From an uncultured Chloroflexota bacterium (lineage in GTDB: Bacteria; Chloroflexota; Chloroflexia; Thermomicrobiales; UBA6265), in contig CALMZR010000334.1 in assembly GCA_937870845.1 (NCBI GenBank), forward strand, positions 1 to 35,480: DNA of 35,480 nucleotides, written 5' to 3'. Shown piece after piece: positions 15,772 through 23,781 of this stretch. The notes beneath the pieces were generated by a model. It ran no database searches and was not told the origin of the DNA. It worked only from the letters and a program-made list of their open reading frames with translations. The first letter of the stretch is position 1. The number at the start of each line of letters is the position of its first letter. A program made the position numbers and the translations under genes.

Positions 15772-17385
15772 ATGACATCGAGAAGATACGCACCGGTGCT
15801 CCTCAGACTCGTGGCCGTGGTCATGACCCTGGCCTTGCTCGCTGGTTCGGGCGCGATGGTGAGCCGCGCGCAGGACGAGGAGCGGGGCGGGACGCTCACC
15901 TGGGCCTTCATCCTGAAGCCGCGCAGTCTCGATCCGAACGTCTGGACCGGGCGGTCGGACAACGACGTCATGCGCCAGATCTTCGACTCACTCGTCTACT
16001 CCCCGGCCCCCGGCGAGTACGTGCCCTGGCTGGCCGAGAGCTGGGAGATCTCCGAGGACGGCACGGTCTACACCTTCACGCTGCGCGAGGACGTGACGTT
16101 CCACGACGGCACGCCGCTGAACGCGGAGGCGTTCAAGGCGACCTACGACCGCATGCTCGACCCGGAGACGCGCTCCTTGCAGGTCGGCAATCTGGGGCCG
16201 TATGAGAGCACGGAGGTGATCGACGAATACACGTTCGCGATCAACCTCACCGAACCGTTCGCCCCGCTGATGGCGAACCTGAGCAGCACCCAACTGGCGC
16301 CCGGTTCGCCGGCGGCGTTCGAGGAGTTCGGCGAGCAGTACGCCCAGAGCCCGGTCGGCACGGGACCGTTCATGTTCGACCGCTGGGAGGGGAACGACCT
16401 GTATCTGGTCAAGAACCCCGACTACAACTGGGCCCCGGAGGGAATGGATCACCAGGGGCCGGCGTACCTCGACGAGATCGTCATCCGCGAGGTGGCCGAG
16501 CCGGCGACGCGCATGGTGACGCTGCAAACGGGCGAGGCCAACGTCACCCACTACCCCGTCTTCGAGGAGGTCGCCAGCTACGAGGAGCAGGGCTTCCAGG
16601 TCTACCGCGCCGACACCCCCGGCTTCGCCAAGTCGATGCCGATCAATATCGAGCTGGCCCCGACCGACGATCTCCTGGTGCGGCAGGCGATCCTGCACGG
16701 CATCAACCGGCAGCAGGTGATCGACCTCATCCAGGCCGGATACGCCAACGTCGCCAACGGCCCGCTGACCCGGCCCAGCTTCGGCTACGACCCGGCGGTC
16801 GAGGAGATGTACCCGTACGATCCGGAGCGCGCCGCCGCCTTGCTGGAAGAAGCCGGCTGGGTCGACGGCAACGGCGACGGCATCCGCGAAAAGGACGGCC
16901 AAAACCTCTCCGTGCAGATGATCATGTTCGATTCGGGGCCGAACAAGGCGATGGCCGAGCTGATCCAGGCCATGCTCACCGAGCTCGGGTTCGAAGCCTC
17001 GCTCGACGTCACCGCCTACGACGCCTTCGCCAGCCGCGTCACCGAGGGGACGTACAACCTGGCCGAGATGAACTGGACGGCGCTCGATCCGCACCTCGTC
17101 CTCTTCAATATGTTCCACAGCGGCGAGGTGACCGGCGGCGGGCAGTTCAACCGCACGCGTATCCAGGACCCGGAGCTCGATGAGCTGATCGCCCGCGGCC
17201 GCATGGCCACCGATCCCGCGGAACGGGAGGAGGTCTACGCCGAAATCCAGCAGTACGTCATGGACAACGCCCTCATCCTGCCGATCTGGGACAACGCCTG
17301 GATCACGCTGACCGCGCCGAACGTGCAAGGGCTGCGCTTCGACCTCGAAGGCCGCCCCCTGCTCTACAACGTCTGGGTGGAGTAG
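15772..17385 (+). CDS. ABC transporter substrate-binding protein, family 5 (importer 2), Sec-exported
   Basis: A 537-residue solute-binding protein of the SBP_bac_5 (DppA/OppA) family. The N-terminus MTSRRYAPVLLRLVAVVMTL continues into LALLAGSGAMVSRAQ, a Sec-type signal peptide with likely cleavage at SRAQ; there is no lipobox Cys. The family signature VYTFTLREDVTFHDGTPLNA is present, and the rest aligns throughout with the binding protein at 5168, including NVWTG, LGPY, TEP and GGGQFNRTR. It would feed the permeases at 17468 and 18415. GAGGAGG lies upstream of the ATG. The different secretion routes of the two paralogues are notable. Confidence 0.93.
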   Translation: MTSRRYAPVLLRLVAVVMTLALLAGSGAMVSRAQDEERGGTLTWAFILKPRSLDPNVWTGRSDNDVMRQIFDSLVYSPAPGEYVPWLAESWEISEDGTVYTFTLREDVTFHDGTPLNAEAFKATYDRMLDPETRSLQVGNLGPYESTEVIDEYTFAINLTEPFAPLMANLSSTQLAPGSPAAFEEFGEQYAQSPVGTGPFMFDRWEGNDLYLVKNPDYNWAPEGMDHQGPAYLDEIVIREVAEPATRMVTLQTGEANVTHYPVFEEVASYEEQGFQVYRADTPGFAKSMPINIELAPTDDLLVRQAILHGINRQQVIDLIQAGYANVANGPLTRPSFGYDPAVEEMYPYDPERAAALLEEAGWVDGNGDGIREKDGQNLSVQMIMFDSGPNKAMAELIQAMLTELGFEASLDVTAYDAFASRVTEGTYNLAEMNWTALDPHLVLFNMFHSGEVTGGGQFNRTRIQDPELDELIARGRMATDPAEREEVYAEIQQYVMDNALILPIWDNAWITLTAPNVQGLRFDLEGRPLLYNVWVE

Positions 17386-17404
17386 CGCCGTTCTTTGCCT
17401 CGCT

Positions 17405-17434
17405 CCCCCTCTCCCGGCTCGACGGGAGAGGGGG
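17405..17434. repeat. Palindromic repeat hairpin (CCCCTCTCCC family) between binding protein and permease
   Basis: CCCCCTCTCCCG (17405-17416) and CGGGAGAGGGGG (17423-17434) are perfect 12-base arms around a 6-base loop, flanked on the right by a TAGGGGGGTGAGGGG tail. It belongs to the same dispersed family as copies at 30981-31025, 34569-34596 and 35333-35360. Within the operon it could stabilise the upstream binding-protein mRNA and reduce permease expression. Confidence 0.7.
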
Positions 17435-17467
17435 TAGGGGGGTGAGGGGCGAGTCCGGAGATTCGCG

Positions 17468-18415
17468 CTGAGCACCTACATCGTCCGTCGCCTGCTGCTC
17501 ACCATCCCCGTGCTTCTGGGGGTCTCCCTGGCGGTCTTCTCCATGCTGCACCTGCTGCCGGTCGACCCGGTCGAGATGCTGATCATGGATTCGACCACCG
17601 GCACGGCGCCGACCTCCGGCGTGACCGACGAGATGATGGATAACTTGCGCCGCGAGCTGGGTCTCGACCGGCCGCTGCCGGTGCAGTTCGCCTCCTTCGT
17701 CGGGAACGCGCTGCGCGGCGACTTGGGCATGTCGTTCCGCAACAACCGGCCGGTCTCCGAGATGCTGGCTGAGCAGCTCCCGTACACCATCCGCCTCACC
17801 CTGGCCGGCCTGGGGACCTCGGTCGTGCTCGGCTTGACGCTCGGCATCCTGGCCGGGTTGCGCCCAAACTCCTGGATCGACAGCGCCTCGATGCTGCTGG
17901 CGACCTTCGGCGTTTCGATGCCCTCCTTCTGGCTGGGGCTGATGCTGATCTACCTGTTCGCGCTCCGCCTTCAGGCGTTGCCGGCGCTGGGGGTCGGCTC
18001 GCCGCAGGCGCTACTGATGCCGGCCATCGCCCTCGGCTTCCACGGCTCGGCCATCATCGCCCGCCTGACCCGGTCGAGCATCCTGGAGATCATGGGCAGC
18101 GAGTACATCACCACCGCCCGCGCCAAGGGCGTGGCGGAGTCGTTCGTCGTGCTCCGCCACGCCCTGCGCAACGCGCTCATCCCGGTCGTGACCGTGGTCG
18201 GGCTGGAGTTCGGCAGCCTGATGAGCGGGGCGGTGATCACCGAGACGGTCTTCGCGCGCCCGGGGATCCGCCGCTTGGCGGTCCGCGGCATCCTGGAGAA
18301 GGATTTTCCGCTGGTGCAGGGGTTCGTCCTCTTCATCGCGGTGATCTACGTGCTGAGCAACCTGATCGTCGATCTCTGCTACGCGTGGCTCGACCCGCGC
18401 ATCAGGTTCGAGTGA
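17468..18415 (+). CDS. ABC transporter permease, DppB/OppB type (importer 2), probable CTG start
   Basis: A 315-residue inner-membrane permease. Alignment with the paralogue at 6885 needs the segment STYIVRRLLLTIPVLLGVSL, which is only reached by starting at CTG 17468 (GGAG about 8 bases upstream); no ATG, GTG or TTG is in frame between it and the TAG at 17435. The next possible start, GTG 17510, would delete the beginning of the first helix. The HLLPVDPVE motif, ELGLDRPLPVQFASF and the EAA loop (ARAKGVAESFVVLRHALRNA) are present, with YAWLDPRIRFE at the end. The stop overlaps the next start (TGATG). Confidence 0.88.
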   Translation: MSTYIVRRLLLTIPVLLGVSLAVFSMLHLLPVDPVEMLIMDSTTGTAPTSGVTDEMMDNLRRELGLDRPLPVQFASFVGNALRGDLGMSFRNNRPVSEMLAEQLPYTIRLTLAGLGTSVVLGLTLGILAGLRPNSWIDSASMLLATFGVSMPSFWLGLMLIYLFALRLQALPALGVGSPQALLMPAIALGFHGSAIIARLTRSSILEIMGSEYITTARAKGVAESFVVLRHALRNALIPVVTVVGLEFGSLMSGAVITETVFARPGIRRLAVRGILEKDFPLVQGFVLFIAVIYVLSNLIVDLCYAWLDPRIRFE

Positions 18416-19332
18416 TGGCCGCGGTCGAGCAGGGAGCCGCCCCGAGCATCGCCGGAGTCACGCCAGGCGCCGGCCGGCGCGTCGACGAGCGCAGTCTGGC
18501 CTGGATGGCGTTTCGCCGCTTCCTGACTATCCGCTCGGCGGCGACGGGGGCGGCGGTGCTCCTCCTGCTCGTGCTGGCGGCGGTCTTCGCGCCGTATCTG
18601 ACGCCGTTCGAGTACGACAAGATCGCGCCGACCGCGGCCTACGAGGCGCCGTCGCGCGAGCATCTGATGGGGACCGACAAGTTCGGCCGCGATGTCTTCA
18701 CCCGCGTGCTCTTCGGCGGGCGCATCTCGCTGACCGTGGGGCTGATCGCCACCGCCATCGGCGGCGTCGTCGGGGTGCTGCTCGGCATGACCGCCGGCTA
18801 TTTCGGCGGGCTGGTCGACGAGGCGACCATGCGCGTGCTCGACATGATGCTGGCCTTCCCCGGCATCCTGCTCGCGATGGGCATCGTCGCCATGCTCGGC
18901 CCGAGCCTGCGCAACCTGATGATCGCGGTCGGCATCGGCTACATCGCCGGGTTCGCCCGGCTGATGCGCGGCAACGTGCTGGCGGCGCGCAGATTCGACT
19001 ACGTGCTGGCGGCCGAGGCGCTGGGCGGGCGCTCGTGGACGATCTTGCGCCGCCACATCCTGCCCAATATCGCCGCGCCGTTGATCGTCTACGCCACCCT
19101 CAGCGTCGCCGCCGCGATCCTGACCGCGGCGGGCCTGAGCTTCCTCGGGTTGGGGGCGCAGCCGCCCTCGCCGGAGTGGGGCATCATGCTCTCCGACGGG
19201 CGGGAAACGCTCAACCGCGCCTGGTGGGTCTCGCTCTTCCCCGGATTGGCGATCCTGCTCACTACCCTCTCCATCAACTTCGTCGGCGACGGGTTGCGCG
19301 TCGCGCTCGATCCACGGGTGCGCGGACGATGA
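18415..19332 (+). CDS. ABC transporter permease, DppC/OppC type (importer 2)
   Basis: A 305-residue inner-membrane permease with the DppC hallmarks: a cytoplasmic N-terminus, a first helix GAAVLLLLVLAAVFAPYL, MGTDKFGRDVFTRVLFGG, the coupling loop AAEALGGRSWTILRRHILPN and LSFLGLGAQPPSPEWG. It pairs with the DppB-type permease at 17468. The ATG at 18415 shares its A with the preceding TGA stop; an upstream ATG at 18385 would overlap by 30 bases and add residues not typical of the family. The stop overlaps the amidohydrolase start (ATGA), coupling transport and hydrolysis. Confidence 0.93.
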   Translation: MAAVEQGAAPSIAGVTPGAGRRVDERSLAWMAFRRFLTIRSAATGAAVLLLLVLAAVFAPYLTPFEYDKIAPTAAYEAPSREHLMGTDKFGRDVFTRVLFGGRISLTVGLIATAIGGVVGVLLGMTAGYFGGLVDEATMRVLDMMLAFPGILLAMGIVAMLGPSLRNLMIAVGIGYIAGFARLMRGNVLAARRFDYVLAAEALGGRSWTILRRHILPNIAAPLIVYATLSVAAAILTAAGLSFLGLGAQPPSPEWGIMLSDGRETLNRAWWVSLFPGLAILLTTLSINFVGDGLRVALDPRVRGR

Positions 19333-20579
19333 CGGCCACGTCCGCCGGCGCTGGGCTTCGGATCTTGCTCGCCGACCGTGTTTTCGACGGCCGGGGGAAG
19401 ACAATTGTCGACGCGGGGATCGCAATCGAGGGTGAGCACATCATCGCCGTGGGCAGCCGAGCGGAGTTGAAGGCCCGCTACGGCGACGCCGAGACCGAGA
19501 ATTTCCCCAACGCCACCCTCTTGCCGGGGCTGATCGACGTCCATACCCATCTCGTCATGCCGGGCAACGGGATCGGCATCGCTGAATACGCCCGGACGCC
19601 GGACGAGCTGATGCTGCTCGGCGCGGCCCGCAATGCCGCGCTGGCGCTGCGCTCCGGCGTCACCACCCTGGTCGATCTGGGGGCCAAAGGGGAGCTGACG
19701 TTTCGCCTGCGGGAGGCGATCGCCCAGGGGATCGCGCCTGGTCCGCGCCTGGTCCTGTGCGGCCGGGCGCTGACCATCACCGGGGGGCATGGCTGGCCCT
19801 GGCTGGGCGAGGCGGACGGGGTTGACGGGGTCCGACGGGCGGTGCGCCAGCTCTGCAAGGAAGGCGCGGACCTGATCAAGGTGATGACCACGGGCGGGGG
19901 AACGCCCGGCACGGACGGCCGCCGCCCATCGTACAGCCTGCAGGAACCGCGGGCCATTGTGGACGAGGCGCACGCTCAGGGGCGGCGGGTCATGGGGCAT
20001 TGCACCGCCGCGGCCGGGATCGAGCGGGCGCTCGACGCCGGCGTCGACGCGATCGCGCATTGCCAGTTCCTCACCCCCGACGGGTCCGACCGCTTCGACG
20101 AACGTCTGGCCCACCGTATCGCCGAGCAGGGGGTGTTCGTCAACCCGACCCTGCAGATCAACCGCGTCCTGTGCGGCGATCGGGTTCGCCGCGACGACCT
20201 CACGCCGGAGCGCCGGGCCGCACTCGACGCCTGGACCGCGCGGTACCCCGCGTTCGCCGCCAACGTTGCGCGGTTGCGCGAGATGGGGGTGAAGCTGGTC
20301 TGCGGCTCCGATTGCGGTTGGGGGTACTCGACGTTCGACGAGACCTGGTTGGAGCTGGACGCCCTGGTCGAAGCGGGGCTAAGCCCGGTCGAGGCGCTGA
20401 CGTCGGCCACCGCGACGGCCGCCAAGATGCTCGGCATGGCCGATCGCATCGGGGTGGTGCAACCGGGCTTCCTTGCCGATCTGCTGGCGGTCGAGGGCGA
20501 CCCGACGGCCGATGTCGGTTCGATGCGGGGCGTCCGCGCCGTGTGGTCGAGCGGCGAGCGAATCTCCCTGGCGGGGTAA
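19329..20579 (+). CDS. Metal-dependent amidohydrolase (prolidase/imidazolonepropionase-like)
   Basis: A 416-residue amidohydrolase-superfamily enzyme. A small N-terminal beta-sandwich is followed by PGLIDVHTHL with His72 and His74, Lys184 in DLIKVMTTGGG, His224 in VMGHCTA, His244 in IAHCQF and Asp328 in CGSDCG; the C-terminus closes the sandwich with ADLLAVEGDPTADV. All binuclear-site residues are present. Relatives hydrolyse Xaa-Pro or Xaa-Arg dipeptides and cyclic amides in the cytoplasm. Translational coupling to the importer 2 permease suggests it acts on the imported compound. Confidence 0.92.
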   Translation: MTATSAGAGLRILLADRVFDGRGKTIVDAGIAIEGEHIIAVGSRAELKARYGDAETENFPNATLLPGLIDVHTHLVMPGNGIGIAEYARTPDELMLLGAARNAALALRSGVTTLVDLGAKGELTFRLREAIAQGIAPGPRLVLCGRALTITGGHGWPWLGEADGVDGVRRAVRQLCKEGADLIKVMTTGGGTPGTDGRRPSYSLQEPRAIVDEAHAQGRRVMGHCTAAAGIERALDAGVDAIAHCQFLTPDGSDRFDERLAHRIAEQGVFVNPTLQINRVLCGDRVRRDDLTPERRAALDAWTARYPAFAANVARLREMGVKLVCGSDCGWGYSTFDETWLELDALVEAGLSPVEALTSATATAAKMLGMADRIGVVQPGFLADLLAVEGDPTADVGSMRGVRAVWSSGERISLAG

Positions 20580-20667
20580 CGGATGGCGCGGACGAGTGAA
20601 CGGGAGAAGCTCGGAGGACTAGCGGGCGGCGATCGGAGAATCGATAGACTTCCGCGCGGCAAGGCAT

Positions 20668-20695
20668 CCGGGAGCAGCGACGACGCCGCTCCCGG
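20668..20695. promoter_or_regulatory. Inverted repeat between the amidohydrolase and GntR genes
   Basis: CCGGGAGC (20668-20675) and GCTCCCGG (20688-20695) are perfect arms around 12 bases. It lies 15 bases upstream of the GntR-type regulator start and about 90 bases after the amidohydrolase stop. It could be a terminator for the transport operon (no T-run) or a binding site for autoregulation. Confidence 0.35.
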
Positions 20696-20710
20696 CGCGG
20701 GGTAACGGCA

Positions 20711-21697
20711 ATGACGCAGCTTTCGGCGCACGCGGTGCGCGACATCATCATCGACCGACTGGCGAGCGGCGCGCATCCGATCGGGAGCAAGCTGCCGACG
20801 TCCCGCGAGCTGGCGGCGGAGATCGGCGCCCACCGCAACACCGTGGCCAAGGCCTACCAGGAGCTGGCGAATCTCGGCCTGGTCTCGGTGCGGCAGGGGC
20901 GTGGCACGTACGTCGTCGCTCAGCCCGAAAACGGGCATGAACGGCCGGTTGCGCTCCAGCTTCACAGCGCCTTGGCCGAGCTCATCCAGAAGGCGCGCCG
21001 GATCGGCATTCCTGAAACCGATTTGCGAGCGCTGGTTGACGGGCAGATCGACGCCGCCTATCTGGAAACGCGGCGGGGGACGTTCGTCGAGTGCAACGCG
21101 GCCGACGTCGACGCGGCCATCGCCGAGATCGAGACCCTGGCCGGCCACCGGCTCTCGCCGCTGCTCTTGCAGCGCCTGGTGCGCGACCCGGTCGCGGCGA
21201 CCGCCGGGTTCGACGTCGTCTTCACCAGCCTCTTCCACGTCAAGGAGGTGAGCGACTGTCTAACCCCGGCGCGGCCCGAGGTCGATGTGATCGGCGTCTA
21301 CACCCGGCCGGACGAATCGGCCCTCGATCAGCTTTCTCGCGTCCCGCCCGGGTCGCGGGTCGGCATCGTGGTCAGCAACGCCGAGGGCGCCCGCCGCTTC
21401 GCCAACCACGTCAACACCGTCACCAATGCCGATACGAAAGCGATGGTTCTTCCGAGCGACGATGAGATCGTGGCGCTGGCCGACGAAGTCGACGTGTTTC
21501 TCTGCAGCCGGTCCCGGTACGGGCAGGTCGCCCGGCTCGATCTCGGGAAGCCCGTCATCGAGCTCCGGTTCCATGTGAGCCGCCAGTCGGCCGCGCGGGT
21601 GGTCGAGGCGCTGGCCAGGCCTTGGATTCCCGGCGCCCATCAACCACCTGGCGATGACCAGCTTGCGGACGCCGCCGGCCAAACGCCGCCCTCATAA
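20711..21697 (+). CDS. GntR-family transcriptional regulator with unusual C-terminal domain
   Basis: A 328-residue regulator. Residues about 5-75 form a GntR winged helix (IIIDRLASGAHPIGSKLPTS, RELAAEIGAHRNTVAKAYQE, VRQGRGTYVV), most like the YtrA type. A helical linker follows (LHSALAELIQKARRIGIPET). The C-terminal 210 residues (RGTFVECNAADVDAAIAEIE, DVVFTSLFHVKEV, GSRVGIVVSNAEGARRF, VDVFLCSRSRYGQ) look like an alpha/beta sensor module rather than the usual FadR, HutC or aminotransferase-like domain; I do not recognise it firmly. Placed right after the transport/hydrolase operon, it is the likely local regulator. Confidence 0.85.
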   Translation: MTQLSAHAVRDIIIDRLASGAHPIGSKLPTSRELAAEIGAHRNTVAKAYQELANLGLVSVRQGRGTYVVAQPENGHERPVALQLHSALAELIQKARRIGIPETDLRALVDGQIDAAYLETRRGTFVECNAADVDAAIAEIETLAGHRLSPLLLQRLVRDPVAATAGFDVVFTSLFHVKEVSDCLTPARPEVDVIGVYTRPDESALDQLSRVPPGSRVGIVVSNAEGARRFANHVNTVTNADTKAMVLPSDDEIVALADEVDVFLCSRSRYGQVARLDLGKPVIELRFHVSRQSAARVVEALARPWIPGAHQPPGDDQLADAAGQTPPS

Positions 21698-21989
21698 CCG
21701 AACACGACGCGGTCCCCGCGGCCAGGGCCAGGGTGCTCGCGTGCGGATGATTTCGCATGGGCGAGGCCGGCCCGCGGCGTACAATCGCGCGAAGCGCGAG
21801 CCGCATCGCTTTTCGTCGGTCCGAGGTTGGGCGCTCGTCCGCTGGAGCATCCCTGATTTGATGTTTTCTGGGCGGGATTGGGCAGGGCTCCGGCGCTCTG
21901 ACGACGGTTGAGCGATTGACCGGGCGCCGCAACCACGTGTCATGAGTGTGCCGGGACGCCCCGTGCGAGATGGGATCGCGGAGGGTTGC

Positions 21990-22736
21990 ATGATTGGTCT
22001 GGCGGGGAAGACGGCGCTGGTCACCGGCGGGAACCAGGGCATCGGCTGGGCGATCGCCGAGGCGTTCGCCGCCAACGGGGCGCGGGTGGTCGTCAACTAT
22101 CCTGACGGGAGCCGGTATCCGGAACGGCTTTCGGAGCTGGGGGAGGAGGCGAGGGCGATCGAGGCCGACGTCGGCAGGCTGACCGCCATCGAGGCGATGT
22201 TCGCCTCGCTCGACGAGCAGGAGATCGCTGTCGACATCCTCGTCAACAACGCCGGCGTCTTCCCTCGCGCGGGCGTCCTCGACCTCGACGAGGCGACCTG
22301 GGACGCGGTCCACGACATCAATCTCAAAGGAACCTTCTTCTGCGCGCAGCAGGCCGCGCGGCGGATGGTCCCGCGGCGATCCGGGACGATCATCAACCTG
22401 GCCTCCGTCTCCGCCGTGCAGCCGGACGCCAACGGCGCGCACTACTGCGCCAGCAAAGCCGGGGTCGTGGCCCTGACCAAGTCGCTGGCCCTGGCGCTGG
22501 CCCCATTCAACGTCACCGTCAACGCCCTTGCGCCGGGGCTGACCGACACCGCGCAGCCCCGCTACGGCATGACCGAAGCGGAGATGGCCGACTACGTACG
22601 GATGCGCATCCCGCTGGGGCGCATCGCCCAGCCCGAGGATATCGCGCGCGGGGCCGTCTTCCTCGCCGGCGACCTGGCGCGCTTCGTCACAGGGCAGACG
22701 ATCTTCATCAACGGCGGCTCGCTGATGATGCCCTGA
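21990..22736 (+). CDS. Short-chain dehydrogenase/reductase (classical SDR)
   Basis: A 248-residue NAD(P)-dependent oxidoreductase. TGGNQGIG at 12-19 is the dinucleotide-binding motif, NNAG is at 86-89, and Asn111, Ser139, Tyr152 and Lys156 form the catalytic set; the terminus FVTGQTIFINGGSLMMP is typical. It is of the FabG/3-oxoacyl reductase-like branch; the substrate cannot be inferred. ATG 21990 is chosen because GGAGGG precedes it and the first strand follows directly; an in-frame ATG at 21942 is less supported. The 292 bases upstream hold no recognisable gene. Confidence 0.93.
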   Translation: MIGLAGKTALVTGGNQGIGWAIAEAFAANGARVVVNYPDGSRYPERLSELGEEARAIEADVGRLTAIEAMFASLDEQEIAVDILVNNAGVFPRAGVLDLDEATWDAVHDINLKGTFFCAQQAARRMVPRRSGTIINLASVSAVQPDANGAHYCASKAGVVALTKSLALALAPFNVTVNALAPGLTDTAQPRYGMTEAEMADYVRMRIPLGRIAQPEDIARGAVFLAGDLARFVTGQTIFINGGSLMMP

Positions 22737-22751
22737 GACGGCGCGTGCAGG

Positions 22752-22793
22752 GTGTCATTCCGCGCGGAGCGAGGGAGCCCAGGAATCCTCTCG
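22752..22793. repeat. Copy of the GTGTCATTCC-type interspersed repeat
   Basis: GTGTCATTCCGCGCGGAGCG, followed by a GGAATC stretch, matches the start of the element at 25478-25535. Such GTGTCATTCCGAG...GAATC elements are interspersed in many bacterial genomes (family knowledge). This copy lacks an obvious right inverted end. Apart from this the space 22737-22970 shows nothing recognisable. Confidence 0.5.
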
Positions 22794-22970
22794 TCGCCAC
22801 CGACACGGACGCCGAGATTCCTCACCGCGAGCCGCGCCCTCGCTCGCCGACGGCATCGCGCGCTTCAGTGGCGAGCGGGTTCGGATTGGGACCAGACGAT
22901 GCAGACGCCCTCCCAGGTCGCTTCGGTGCGCCAGGGATGCTCGCTCCCGAGCTCACGATGGACCCGCTCG

Positions 22971-23630
22971 CTACGGTTGCGGCGTCGCGGACGCGCCGGG
23001 GCCCAGGGAGACGACCTCGTCGATGAGGTAGCGCTCGTCTTCCTCAACGAAGATGGTGAAGTCGGCGCTGCCCCCCTCAGCCGCCGGATTGCGCACGATC
23101 AGGAAGGCCCCGATGCGGCCATCCGGCAGGACGCGGATGTCTCGCACCGACACCGCATCCCGTTCTTCCGGCGACCGCGGCTCCAGATCCGCCTCCAGGA
23201 ACCCAAGCCCTTCCTCGGTCATGCCCTCGACGGCGATGGAGCGCCGCAGATAGTCGTCGGTAAAGAGCGCAAACACGCGCAGAAAGTCGTTTGCGTTGAT
23301 GCAGGCGACGAGCTCCTCGGCGGTCTCTGTCACGCCGGCCGCGGCCTCGGGGTCTGCGGGCTCGCCTTCGGGGGCGACGAATGGCGTGGGGCTGGCCGCG
23401 GCCGGGACCGGGGTGGACCCGCCGGTCGGGATGAACGAGATCAGCTCTTCGACCGTGCGCGGCTCGATCCGACAGTCCATGGGATCGGGCGTCGTGAAGC
23501 CGGCCTCCGGCGTGCCGGCCTGGGCGGAAGCGTTTTCGGGCGGGGCGATCGCCCACGGCCCGCGGAGCGCAAGCAGCATCGCGAATCCAAGCGCGCAGAA
23601 TCGCTGCATCGTGCTCTCCCTCTTTCGCAT
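22971..23630 (-). CDS. Secreted protein with NTF2/SnoaL-like C-terminal domain
   Basis: A 219-residue protein of unknown role. The N-terminus MRKRESTMQRFCALGFAMLL is a Sec signal with a hydrophobic core and likely cleavage after ASAQA. A Thr/Pro/Ala-rich stretch (about 50-110) links to a C-terminal domain starting ETAEELVACINANDFLRVFA and continuing with LFTDDYLRR, RIGAFLIVRNP and FTIFVEEDERYLIDEVVSLG, the pattern of an NTF2-like alpha+beta cone fold. No catalytic residues can be assigned. The start at 23630 gives a basic n-region; ATG 23609 with GAGGGAGAG upstream is an equally possible start. It is transcribed away from the GH13 gene. Confidence 0.7.
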   Translation of the reverse strand: MRKRESTMQRFCALGFAMLLALRGPWAIAPPENASAQAGTPEAGFTTPDPMDCRIEPRTVEELISFIPTGGSTPVPAAASPTPFVAPEGEPADPEAAAGVTETAEELVACINANDFLRVFALFTDDYLRRSIAVEGMTEEGLGFLEADLEPRSPEERDAVSVRDIRVLPDGRIGAFLIVRNPAAEGGSADFTIFVEEDERYLIDEVVSLGPGASATPQP

Positions 23631-23781
23631 GAGCGGCCGCCCCTCCGGCGGCCCAGGTGAGGCGCGATGCACGATTCGCGCCGGGTGAGACCATGTCTCC
23701 GGCCGCTGGAACGCATTGTGCGCGTGGATGTGTGGCCAAATGCGGCCGAAACGCGGATCAGGAAGGAGCCAACGATTTCGC

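Noticed and set aside
21698-21989. Small gene or RNA between the GntR and SDR genes
   Set aside because: No ribosome site plus coding pattern and no stable conserved structure could be seen; left as non-coding.
22737-22970. Small gene between the SDR and the secreted-protein gene
   Set aside because: Open frames here are short, overlap the interspersed repeat and have no credible start site or similarity.
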